In this document: positions 23,591-33,617 of the stretch, piece by piece | How positions within the stretch are numbered: the first letter of the stretch is position 1 | How the letters are laid out: every line of letters starts with the position of its first letter | Origin: Strongylocentrotus purpuratus | Taxonomy: Eukaryota; Echinodermata; Echinoidea; Camarodonta; Strongylocentrotidae | Direction of reading: 5' to 3' | Assembly: GCF_000002235.5 (NCBI RefSeq) | Contig: NW_022145615.1 | Location: 15,734,712 to 15,798,711, forward strand | Length of the DNA stretch: 64,000 nt | Program-made: the position numbers and the translations under genes | The notes under the pieces: model-generated | Seen by the model: the letters and a program-made list of their open reading frames with translations, nothing else | The model's database searches: none | Told to the model about the DNA's origin: nothing

Positions 23591-24562
23591 TTATTCTTTA
23601 TTTTTCTTATTTCGAACCACTTTTTTGTAAGCACGATTACTTGAAAATGGCTCAATCAAATGCCTTGAAATTTGGCACATATATGTATAGGCATATGTAC
23701 AAAGCACAATAATGTTTTCAACATTGACCTTCACTGATGACGTCATCTAGGCGCCATTTTGTAAAATTTTACGAAAATCAACACATGATCATATCTTCAT
23801 AACCAAAGATTATTTCTCATTCATATTTATCATGATCAAGGTCAATATCCGTCCGGTCAATTTCAGATGAAACAACGCGCGTGTGCGCGTACGTCCGCGC
23901 GTCAATGCGCGCGCAAAATTTTTAAATGCTCAAAATCGTCTCAAAATCATGTTGCATAGGTTTTAGGCCATTCTAAGCATTTTATAAAAAATCGCGCACA
24001 CGCGAATGCGCGCGCGTTTTCGCGCGTAAAACTATTACACAATACAGAATCGCCATTTTTTTTCTTTTATAATATTCCACATATTTTTACAAACAAATTA
24101 ATACCGTGTTTGTCTCTTTATGACTCTTAATAACGGAATGATCGACCGTTTAACATAAATTCCAGTGCGCGCGAGCTCTTGTAATACATAGCATATATGG
24201 GCAAAAACATGCCTATACAAAATCCATTGTAGCTCTTTAGGATGCAAGGTGACCCCAATTTTGTTTTCATATTTTGATAGAGATTAAATTGGAGATATGA
24301 TTTCATGTTTCATTTGACCCTCAATTAACTCATGACATCATCATAATGGCCTCCGAACCCAAAATTCCAATTTGCATATTATGACGTCAGCATATTTATG
24401 GAAAATTGATTGTAGCTCTGTAAATATTAATCGATTTTCTTCCAAATTTTGATATGTTGTAGCTGAGACAAAAAGCTATCTCAAATGTACCCTTCATTTT
24501 GTCTCAATTTTTTGTTGGATCAGCCCACCTATACTTGTTCCAAACAAGTATTACAAATCTAG
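23591..24562 (+). mobile_element. Helitron-like element, type A copy 2
   Basis: Ends in CAGCCCACCT, hairpin ACTTGTT-CCA-AACAAGT, CTAG (to 24562), then T. An internal block present in the other copies (ggcgtatttttgcg) is missing. The junction lies within a repeated tatgtt-gtagctgagac phrase, as expected for a deletion between short repeats. Confidence 0.73.
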
Positions 24563-25764
24563 TTATTCTTTATTTTTCTTATTTCGAACCACTTTTTTGT
24601 AAGCACGATTACTTGAAAATGGCTCAATCAAATGCCTTCAAATTTGGCACACATATGTATAGGCATATGTACAAAGCACAATAACGTTTTTAAAATTAAC
24701 ATTCACTGATGACGTCATCTAGGCGCCATTTTGTAAAATTTTACGAAAATCAACACATGATCATATCTTCATAACCAAAAGTTATTTCTCATTCATATTT
24801 ATCACGATTAAGGTCAATATCCGTCCGGTCAATTGCAGGTAAAATAACGCGCGAATGCGCGTACGTCCGCGCGTCAGTACGCGCGCAAAATTTTAAATTG
24901 CTTAAAAACGTCTCAAAATCATTTTGCATACGTTTTAGGCCATTCTAAGCATTTTATAAAAAATTTATAAAAAATCTCGCACACGCGCATGCGCGCGCGT
25001 TTTCGCGCGTACTGAATTTTTGCAACATAAATTAGCCAAATTTTCTTTTTCATCATATTTGGCACATTTTTCCAAGCATTTTGATACCTTGTTCACCTTT
25101 TTCTGACCATTAATAACGGAGTGAGCGTCCGTTTAAGATACATGTCCGTGCGTGCGAGCTCTTGTATTACATAGCATATATGGGCAAAAACATGCCTATA
25201 CAAAATCCATTGTAGCTCTTTAGGATGTAAGCTGACCCCAATTTTTTTATCATATTTTGATAGCGTATGAATCGGAGATTTGATTTCATGTCTCATTTAA
25301 ACCTCAACTAACTCATGACGTCATCATAAAGGCCTCCGAACTCAAAATTTCAATTTGCATATTATGACGATATTTTTGGAAAATTGATTGTATCTTTATA
25401 AAAATTCATCGATTTTCTTCAAAATTTTGATATGTTCTAGCTGAGCCAATTTTCTACAAATCCAGTCTCCACAATTTTTCATTTTGACAAAGGCATCATG
25501 GCGTATTTTTGCGATTTAAGGAGGCATGTCAATTTTTCACATTTTGCGTGTATTCTCAATGGGACATGACTTTTTCTCAAAACTTGATTCTACATTCCCG
25601 TCTTTCGCGAGCAATATCTACGTCGTTTTAGCTTCATTTACGCTGAACTTCGAGTATGTTGTAGCTGAGACAAAAAGCTATCTCAAATGTACCCTTTATT
25701 TCGTCTCAATTTTTTGTTGGATCTGCCCACCTATACTTGTTCCAAACAAGTATTACAAATCTAG
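24563..25764 (+). mobile_element. Helitron-like element, type A copy 3
   Basis: Begins directly at the T after the previous CTAG and ends in the same 3' hairpin and CTAG at 25761-25764, followed by T. CG-rich tracts lie at about 24846 and 24975. In place of CAGCCCACCT it has ctgcccacct. Confidence 0.73.
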
Positions 25765-26847
25765 TATCTTTTTCTTATTTCTAACCACTTTTTTGTAAGC
25801 ACGATTACTTGAAAATGGCTCAATCAAATGCCTTCAAATTTGGCACACATATGTATGGGGAAATGTACAAAGCACAATAACGTTTTCAACATTGACCTTG
25901 ACTGATGACGTCATTTAGGCGCCATTTTGTAAAATTTTCGGAAAATCAACTCATGATCATATCTTTATAACCAAAAGCTATTTCTCATTCATATTTATCA
26001 TGATCAAGGTCAATATCCGTCCGGTCAATTTCAGGTCAAATAACGCGCGCGTGTGCGTACGTCCGCGCGTCAATGCGCGCGCAAAATTTTCAAATGCTCA
26101 AAATCGTTTTAAAATCATTTTGCATACGTTTTAGGCCATTTTAAGCATTTATTTAAAAAAATCGTGTGCGCGCGTGTTCGCCCGTAAAACTATAACACAA
26201 CATAGAATCGCCATTTTTTTCCTCTCATAATATTCCACATATTTTTACAAACAAATTGATACCATGTTTGTCTCTTTATGACTATTAATAACGGAATGAT
26301 CGACCGTTTAACAAAAAATTCCGTGCGCGCGACATCTTGTAATACATAGCATATAGTGGCAAAAACATGCCTATACAAAATCCATTGTAGCTCTTTAGGA
26401 TGCACGGTGACCCCAAATTTGTTTTCATATTTTAATAGAGTATGATTCGGAAGTATTTGTTGATGTCTCATTTGACCCTCTATTAACTCATGACATCATC
26501 ATAATGACCTCCGAACTCAAAATTTCAATTTGCATGTTATGATGTCAGCATATTCTCTGTAGATATAAATCGTTTTTCTTCCAAATTTAAATATGTTCTA
26601 GCTGAGACAATTTTCTACAAATATAGTGACCACAATTTTTCATTTTGACAAAGGCATCATGGCGTATTTTTGCGATTAAAGGAGGCATGTCAATTTTTAA
26701 CATTTTGCGTCTATTCTCTATGGGACATGACTTTTTCTCAAAACTTGATTCTACATTCCCGTCTTTCGCGAGCAATATCTACGTCGTTTTAGCTTCATTT
26801 ACGCTGAACTTCGAGTATGTTGTTCCAAACAAGTATTACAAATCTAG
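25765..26847 (+). mobile_element. Helitron-like element, type A copy 4
   Basis: Abuts copy 3. The 3' end has lost part of the subterminal repeat and hairpin (gtatgttgttccaaacaagt), but it retains attacaaatCTAG and the following T. Confidence 0.7.
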
Positions 26848-27388
26848 TTCTTTTTTCATATTGTGATAGAATATAAATTGGAGCTATGATTTCATGTCTT
26901 ATTTGACCCTCAATTAACTCATGACGTCATCATAATGTCCTCCGAACTCAAAATTTCAATTTGCATATTATGTTGTCATCATATTTTTGGAAAATTGATA
27001 GTATCTCTCTTAATATTGATCAATTTTCTTCCAAAATTGTATATGTTTTAGCTGAGACAATGTTCTACAAATGCAGTATTCACAATTTTTAATTGACCAA
27101 GGCAAAATTGACAAAAGCATAATGGCGTAATTTTGCGATTAAAGGAGGAATGTCAATTTTTCACATTTTGCGTGTATTGTCTATGGGACATGACTTTTTC
27201 TCAAAACTTGATTCTACATTCCCGTCTTTCGCGAGCAATATCTACGTCGTTTTAGCTTCGTTTACGCTGAACTTCGAGTATGTTGTAGCTGAGACAAAAA
27301 GCTCTCTCAAATGTATCCTTCATTTTGTCTCAATTTTTGGTTGGATCAGCCCACCTATACTTGTTCTAAACAAGTATTACAAATCTAG
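26848..27388 (+). mobile_element. Helitron-like element, type A copy 5, 5'-truncated
   Basis: Only the 3' half is present, starting near a cttttttcatattgtgatag block. It ends in CAGCCCACCT, a hairpin with one change (ACTTGTT-CTA-AACAAGT) and CTAG (27385-27388), then T. Confidence 0.7.
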
Positions 27389-27832
27389 TTTATTTTCAGG
27401 TGGGCTGTATATCGTACAGACCACCTTATAATTTCGTAAGAATTGCCTTTATTTATTTATTTATTAGGTGGTCTGTTGAAAACAGATCACCAATTGTTTT
27501 CGTCAGAATTTTCTTTCTTTATTTATTTATTATTATTATTTATTTTTATTTCTTCCCGTTTTTTGTTTATCGGTTAACTCAAGATCGCTTGTCTTAATTT
27601 CTTAATTTTTTTTTTTTTTTTTTGATCCTCAAAAAAAATTAATTTGCACCCCCCCCCCTTGAGCGCCAGGGGGGGGGGGGGGCCCAACCCCCAAAAAAGG
27701 TAAAAATCACGTGATTTTACATGATTTTTTTTCTCAAAGGGGGGGGGGGGCCGGGCCCCCCGGCCCCCCCCCCCCCCTGGATCCGCCACTGAGCCCACCT
27801 ATACTTGTTCCAAACAAGTACTACAAATCTAG
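27389..27832 (+). mobile_element. Helitron-like element, short copy 6 with inserted element
   Basis: Two 5' hairpins (27398 G-type, 27466 T-type with CTGTTGAAAACAG) are followed by a short 5' body. A foreign insertion comes next, then a bare 3' end: GCCCACCT, hairpin ACTTGTT-CCA-AACAAGT and CTAG at 27829-27832, followed by T. Confidence 0.6.
27601..27790. mobile_element. Small inserted element ending in GGATCCGCCACTG
   Basis: A block of T, C and G homopolymers around an aatcacgtgatttt palindrome interrupts the Helitron-like copy. It ends in CCTGGATCCGCCACTG. Its reverse complement, CAGTGGCGGATCCAGG, is a phrase I associate with ends of invertebrate DNA transposons (recollection, not a search). 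The left limit is unclear because of the T run. Confidence 0.45.
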
Positions 27833-29034
27833 TTTTTATTTATTTCTTCCCGTTTTTTGTTTATCGGTTAACTCAAGATCGGTTGTGTTAATTTCTGTCA
27901 ATTTTGACAGTCATAGGTCATTGTCATGAGACGTGACAGGAATATTTTCAAGGTCATCGGGTCATCGTGACGTCATCCAGGCGCCATTTTGTGAAATCAC
28001 GTTACCCATCATATCTTCATGATGCATAAGCAAAGGTCATTCATATTCATATTACATATATTTCAGGTCAAGGGTCAATAGGTCATGTCATCAAAGGTCA
28101 CATAAAGGTCATGATGCGCGCGTACGTGCGCGTCAAAATTTAAAAATGCTCAAAATCACTTAAATATTAAAGGAGAGTACGAATCAGGTCATTTTAAGCA
28201 TTTCGAAATTTTCCGTCCGTACGTGTCCCCGCGCGCGTTGCGCGCGCTCACAACGCGCGTTAAAGGTCAAATTCAAATTTTGTGTACATGATTTAGATTC
28301 CTCTTACCGTAAATGACAATTTGCATTAATTTCAGTCACTCTTGACCTTTCATAAGGCCTTGAGCGCGCGTCAAAGTTTAGAATCTGCGCGTGCTGCTAT
28401 GGGCAATATAATGCAAATTTGATCAAAAACATGCCATTTTAAAAATCGAAATAGCTCTTCAGATAGTCAATTGACCCCCAACTTTTATATCATGATTGGA
28501 AAAAGCATGAGTTGGAGATATGATTTCATGTCTCATTTGACCCTCAATTAACTCATGACGTCATCATAATGGCCTCCGAACTCAAAATTTCAATTTGCAT
28601 ATTATGACGTCAGCAGATTTTTGCAAAATTGATTGTATCTCTGTAAATATTGATCAATTTTCTTTCAAATTTTGATATGTTCTACCTGAGAATATTCTCT
28701 ACAAATGTAGTTACCACGATATATCATTTTGACAAAGGTATCATGGCATATTTTTGCAATTAATGGAGGCATGTCAATTTTTCACATTTTGCGTGTATTC
28801 TCTATGGGACATGACTTTTTCTGAAAACTGGATTCTACATTCCCGTCTTTCACGAGCAATATCTCCGTCGTTTTTATCTTCGTTAACGCTGAGCTTTGAG
28901 TATGTTGTAGCTGAGACAATAAGCTATCACAAGTGTGCCCTTTATTTTTCGATCAGATGCCGGGATCATGCTCATATTTCACTTACAAAGTGGGATTTGA
29001 GAATTCAATTTTCAGTTTACGTGTAATCTCTATT

Positions 29035-29109
29035 GGAAATGTTTTGGTATATCGGTAACGCACTTGACTTCCGACCTCGAGGTCCCTGGTTCGAGTCCGG
29101 GCGTTTCCA
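29035..29109 (+). tRNA. tRNA-like cloverleaf, copy 3 (best preserved)
   Basis: Acceptor arms GGAAATG and CGTTTCC pair along all seven positions (one T-G wobble). The T arm CCTGG-TTCGAGT-CCGGG is intact, the B-box is perfect and the A-box-like stretch reads TGGTATATCGGTAACG. The D arm is weak and the 8-48 segment is two bases longer than canonical. The anticodon is probably CCG, less likely TCC. A T run at about 29114-29121 could end Pol III transcription. Confidence 0.55.
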
Positions 29110-29436
29110 ACAATTTTTTTTCTTCACTTTTTTTTCTTTTTGACCTTTCACTGTACCATCTCCTTTGAATATTAAAACACGTACAATCGCAAATAATGTA
29201 ATAAACAACCATATTTACTTTAATATTACCCTATTATCACTTGATCCATTACTTTTGGCGTGTAATCCTTAAGGGAGATGACTTTTTCTCAGATCTGGAT
29301 TCTACATTCTTGTCTTTTGCGAGCAATATCGCCGTTATTTCGGCTTGATTTTTGTTGATTTTTGAGTATGTTGTAGCTGAGACTATATACTATCTAAATG
29401 TTTTCTCATTTTTTTCAGTCTGATGTCATCGTGGTC

Positions 29437-29545
29437 TGTTGATGATAATCATCAACATCATCATGATCATCATCATCATCATCATTGTAATCCCCATTAC
29501 TATCAAGATCATGATCATCATGATCATCATGATGATCATCATTGT
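29437..29545. repeat. ATC/ATG-rich microsatellite
   Basis: Third copy of the triplet tract within the type B elements. Confidence 0.88.
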
Positions 29546-29655
29546 TTACATGTCTATATAACTTCTCCCTTTCTCAATATAGTAAATATTATAATCTATC
29601 ATAAGACTTGAAGACAGACCACCTAATTCGTCCCCATGGCGAATTAAATTTCTAG

Positions 29656-30296
29656 TTTTATTCTTTTCATTATTCTTTTTTAAGTACATGTATTATTAAC
29701 CCTATTTAGCCCGGGGGGGGGGGGATGGGTGGGATATATCCCCCCCCCCCAATATTTCAGGTGGGGAGGATGGCCTGTACAATCATTCCCCCCCCCCCCC
29801 AATAATTCATCATCAAAAAAAAAAATTAAGAGAAAAATTAATGAGAGCCCGATGAGAGTAGTTAATGGTTATTACTCGCAAGATGACCATCAATAAATAT
29901 ACACATTTTACTATCTAATTTGCATAATACATAAATAAATGAGACAACCGTATATGAGACAAAAATAAATTCAATTCTCGGTCATACGGCTTTATCAGGA
30001 ATTGATGAATTTATTCAATTTATTCAATCAACAGCATCATAGAAATGCAGTGCGCCAAATGCAAAGCCGCAGCGTTAAAAAGCAACGAGCTAAATGTTAA
30101 GCGCGAAGCGCAAAAGTGCAAAAAAGAAGTAGAGAGTGGGAGAGAGAGAGATCATGAGAGAAAGAGAGGATATAGGCGCATAGCCAGGTGGGAGGAGGTA
30201 GGGGCTGTCGCCCCCCCCCCCCAAAAAAAAAAAAAAAAAAACGCCGGCCAAAAAAAGAGAGAGAGAGAAAGAAGAAAGGAAGGGGACGTAGGAAGA
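29656..30296. other. Transposon debris with homopolymer runs
   Basis: G and C runs occur at about 29710, 29740, 29790 and 30212, followed by an A run. A gcgcgaagcgc motif and an element-end-like phrase, aggcgcatagccagg (about 30173), are present. The Lys/Arg-rich open frame here is a product of A/G-rich sequence. Confidence 0.45.
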
Positions 30297-30940
30297 ACAA
30301 AGATTAAGAGTCGAGAACGGTTCAACGCATCGTCTTCTTTCCCTAATAATTTAATGAAACATCAAAGCTTCCGCGCTTCGCGCGGGACAGGGGGGGGGGG
30401 GTTGAATTCAGACAAGGATAAGGAGTCGAGAACGGTTCAACGCATCGTCTGCTTTCCCTAATAATTTAATGAAACATCAAAGCTTCCGCGCTTCGCGCGG
30501 GACAGGGGGGGGGGAAAATTGAATTCAGACAAGGATAAGGAGTCAAGAATGGTTCAACGCATCGTCTTCTTTCCCTAATAATTTAATGAAACGTCAAAGC
30601 TTCCGCGCTTCGCGAGGGAGGGAGGGGTGGACTGAATTCAGACAAGGATTAAGAGTCAAGAATGCCGGTACAACGAATCGTCTCCTTTCTTTAATAATTT
30701 AATGAAATGTCAGAGCTTCCGCGCTATGCGCGGAGGAAGGGGAACTTTATTCAAACAAGGATTAAGAGTCGAGAACGGTAAAACAAATCGTCTTCTTTCT
30801 CTAATAATTTAATGAAACATCAAAGCTTCCGCGCGAATCCCTGCACCTACCCCCTAGGGAGCGCCCTTTGCGCGCTCTGTAAGTGATTTGCACGCTTCGC
30901 GTGCTCACTTCCGCCCCCCTAAAATGAAATTCTTGCTACG
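30297..30940 (-). repeat. ~115-bp tandem array, inverted copy (five units)
   Basis: Anchor gagtc-agaa lies at 30308, 30423, 30540, 30653 and 30766 (spacing 113-117). Units include tctttccctaataatttaat and agcttccgcgcttcgcg. It is the reverse complement of the family at 6475-6895. The flank at 30840-30910 also matches (agtgatttgcacgcttcgcg), so both loci are copies of one larger element. Confidence 0.82.
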
Positions 30941-31445
30941 CGCTTGAGAGGATAATAACCCAAGTTGCAAGCCCATGTGGGACCCTAACAGGCCCCATAT
31001 TCTCTGAAATGTTATCTTTATTGAGGGTGACTTGAAAAGGTTAATAACTTGTAAGGGAGGGGTGCAACCTGCCACACGCTCCTACCTCTTGGTTGCTTTG
31101 ATCCATTGCCGAAAATATTTTGGCACCTATTATCCCCCCCCCCCCCCAACCACGAATACAAATCGACACCGTTGATCAGTTGTATTATGCGTATATACAT
31201 TGATACCAGAACAAATTAATGTTGATTATCAGAATGTCATTTTGGAATACCTCTATACAAATACCACATTGTCTTTATCCCGTATCAGTATTAGTATGAT
31301 CCAATATAAAGCTATTATTCTTTAGATAATTCAGTATAATGCTTTTCCTCAAAAATAGTTTTGCTATTTTTTTAGGGTTGAGACGCTAAGAAATGGTTTC
31401 AAATGTACATTACACGAACCCTGAACCATTGCAAAATGATGGTGG
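30941..31445. other. Spacer
   Basis: No gene recognised; a C run at about 31135-31147. Confidence 0.4.
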
Positions 31446-31479
31446 TTCTCTCTCTCACTCTCTCTCTCTCTCTCTTTAC
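31446..31479. repeat. (CT)n microsatellite
   Basis: Almost pure CT dinucleotide repeat. Confidence 0.92.
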
Positions 31480-31791
31480 TTTAATCATGCATTATCAACT
31501 ACATATAAAGCAGCAACCAAAAACTTAGGGTTATCTGAGATAGGTGAAAGTAAGAGTTAAAAAGAAAGTCATGCTAAAACGGCGCTTCACTTCCCCTCGC
31601 CCCCTGGCCCCCTGAAAAAAATAAAATAGATTAGTAGTCCTCCTCTCCAGCATCCCCCTCCCCCCGCTTTAATATCACATTTTCACTTGGCAGCCGAAGG
31701 GGTCCGGGGGTGGGGGTGGGAGGAGAGGGTTAAACCCCTAACCCCCCCCCCCGTAGATCTGCCCATGTTACCATGTTCATGTTCTCAATAG

Positions 31792-31931
31792 TGACTTTTA
31801 GATTTGCGTGGACGTGTTACTTCCTTTTAAGGCACTGACAGTCACATGTGGCGTCCTTTTAAGCACTGGCAGTGCCTTAAAAGGAGGTCACACGTTGCAG
31901 TCCACGTTCTCAACGTGCAATTCTAAAAGTC
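31792..31931. mobile_element. Short foldback element
   Basis: Outer arms gactttta/taaaagtc and inner arms ccttttaaggcactg/cagtgccttaaaagg make a nearly complete inverted repeat of about 140 bases. A third partial copy, ccttttaagcactg, lies in the centre. It is too short to encode anything and is typical of MITE-like foldback sequences. Confidence 0.6.
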
Positions 31932-32223
31932 CCTAATATTGATTTACTGGTCGAGGTTCATTATTTGCTGACAACGAAAAACTTCTCCGACCATGTTTCT
32001 GCCCTTGCGCGATAGGCCTATAACCACTGCTGACGGCGGCACTGCACTGCAAGCTGAATCGGTAATAATAGGCCTACTCGTAAAACGAGAAATCTTGCAC
32101 GCTAATCTTAGTTCCATTTCATTGGTTTAAGGTTTGAAAATTGAAACTCAATATTGTAATAAAGTTATAACAGAAAAGATAATCTTTATTATAATTCCAC
32201 CGGGGCGATTTTTAATTTTGCAA

Positions 32224-32274
32224 TCGCCCCCGTGAGCAACCTGACGGGGGCGATTATGTAGCTCACGGGGGCGA
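32224..32274. repeat. GC-rich inverted repeat
   Basis: TCGCCCCCGTGAGC (32224-32237) is matched exactly in reverse complement by GCTCACGGGGGCGA (32261-32274). A third related block, acgggggcgatt, sits in between and more cgcccccgtg follows. It stands out from the AT-rich surroundings. Confidence 0.7.
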
Positions 32275-33406
32275 ATCGCCCACCGCCCCCGTGTATTTTG
32301 AGCTACTCTCTATGCAGTCTACGTGCATTGCGCGACCTAGTCTACTCTCAAAGATACACTCATGAAAAACAACCGTGCAGATAAACTAGAGAAAGGCCAA
32401 GGTGGTGTCATTAGTTGACTCTTTTGTTTTCGGCATATAAAAGTATGAATGACTGCTTTGATATTCGAGAAATAGTTGTTTTTATACGCTCAAGGGAAGG
32501 TTAGAATTGTGCTATTGCCCGAGGCGTCTCTCAAAGCAGTCATTAATACTATACTGTTAAATGAAAATATCTGGGGGGTACCCAACTCAAGAACATAACT
32601 GATGCCCTGGTCATGTAATGAAATACTCACAATTATATTGTATAATCTACACAAAAAATTAGAAGTATATTTCATCTCTTATTTCCTGGTATCATTTTCA
32701 ATCTTTTTGTTACTAATTCATTTAAATAATTGCATTTTTCCTAATATTACTTTTTTAAATATTCCGGTGGTATTGCGACTAAGGCTATGGCTTGGTTCTT
32801 TTTACTCGCCTATTAATTTACGAGATAGTAACTAGTAACGTTGGCTTCTATGAACGGGGCCCAGATATCAATGGTGTATCTCATAGAGAACCTTCTGACT
32901 TCATAGTGTCAATAGCTATGCATCAAGATCTAAAAAATCTAAACATAGATCTGACACAGCTGCAGGCCTGCATTAAGGCAGGATATGGCATGTAGTCAGT
33001 GGGTATGTTTGTGTGTACGAGTATTTGATTAATTGGTTGTAGAGCATGTGAGTAATTCCAAATTGTTTGTATTTTACTTTCTTGCATTACCATGTCCGCA
33101 TAGTGGCCAATGCAGAGATGAAAGTTTGATACAAATTTATTCTGGATATGATATCATTCCTCATGATTATTGTACCCCCAACACGGATCATAGTTTAAGA
33201 GTAGAACCTAGTGAATTTTATTTGCAGCTGTATTTGATCTGAGTTAAGCTTACTGCTTTGTATCAACTATTTTCAAAATATAGATTCATCTCTGTAATGT
33301 ATGAATGATGACGATGTGGACTGTCTTGTGGCCCAGAATGTCAATGGTAACGAAACCCGGGATTACCCCATCATTTTCTTCTTCAAACTTTGTTTTCTGA
33401 TTGTAG
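32275..33406. other. Probable intron of the kinesin gene, or upstream sequence
   Basis: No further kinesin exon was recognised. The short open stretch at 32792-32995 has no recognisable protein pattern and no convincing splice frame. Confidence 0.4.
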
Positions 33407-33617
33407 GAATGCGGAGGACGAGCATTCCATAGTGGAGCGACGTCTTAATCAACAGAAAGAAGACTTGGAGATGACGATGAGAAGTCTGAAACAACAAATT
33501 GAGACTGTAGAGGGCGATCTTACAGCATCACGTTGGGAGTGTTCGGGTCTAAAAAGCTCTATAGCTTCCATGACAGCAGCACAAGCTGGTCATATAGCGC
33601 AGTTGGATGCCACTAAG
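33407..33617 (+). CDS. KIFC1: Kinesin-14 (KIFC1/Ncd-like) coiled-coil exon
   Basis: An internal exon of 211 bases sits between a polypyrimidine-AG acceptor (AG at 33405-33406) and a GTAAAT donor at 33618. It encodes 70 full codons after one leftover base, beginning NAEDEHSIVERRLNQQKEDL and ending AQLDATK, in phase 0. The peptide is rich in Glu, Gln, Lys and spaced Leu, as in a coiled-coil stalk. By itself it is not diagnostic. The assignment rests on its in-phase join to the exon at 36310, whose end is kinesin-14-specific. Kinesin-14 motors are minus-end directed, and the stalk dimerises the motor and links it to a microtubule-binding tail. Earlier exons were not found in the window. Confidence 0.72.

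Larger units (their letters stand above)
27833..29655 (+). mobile_element. Helitron-like element, type B copy 3 (tRNA-bearing)
   Basis: Begins after the CTAG of the short copy. Ends with GACAGACCACCT, the hairpin TTCGTC-cccat-GGCGAA and CTAG (29652-29655), then T. The 5' third is more diverged from copies 1 and 2 than the 3' two thirds are. Confidence 0.75.

Noticed and set aside
29017-29212. Short protein containing PGLEPGTSRS or RPDSNQGPRG
   Set aside because: This is the antisense translation of the tRNA B-box and T arm, a well-known artefact.
20912-29611. Poly-His proteins
   Set aside because: They are translations of ATC/ATG triplet microsatellites inside transposable elements.
30045-30461. 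138-codon Lys/Arg-rich open frame
   Set aside because: It crosses A, C and G homopolymers and the 115-bp repeat; composition explains it.
32792-32995. Possible extra kinesin exon
   Set aside because: The open stretch has no coiled-coil or kinesin pattern and no clear splice borders in the required phase.
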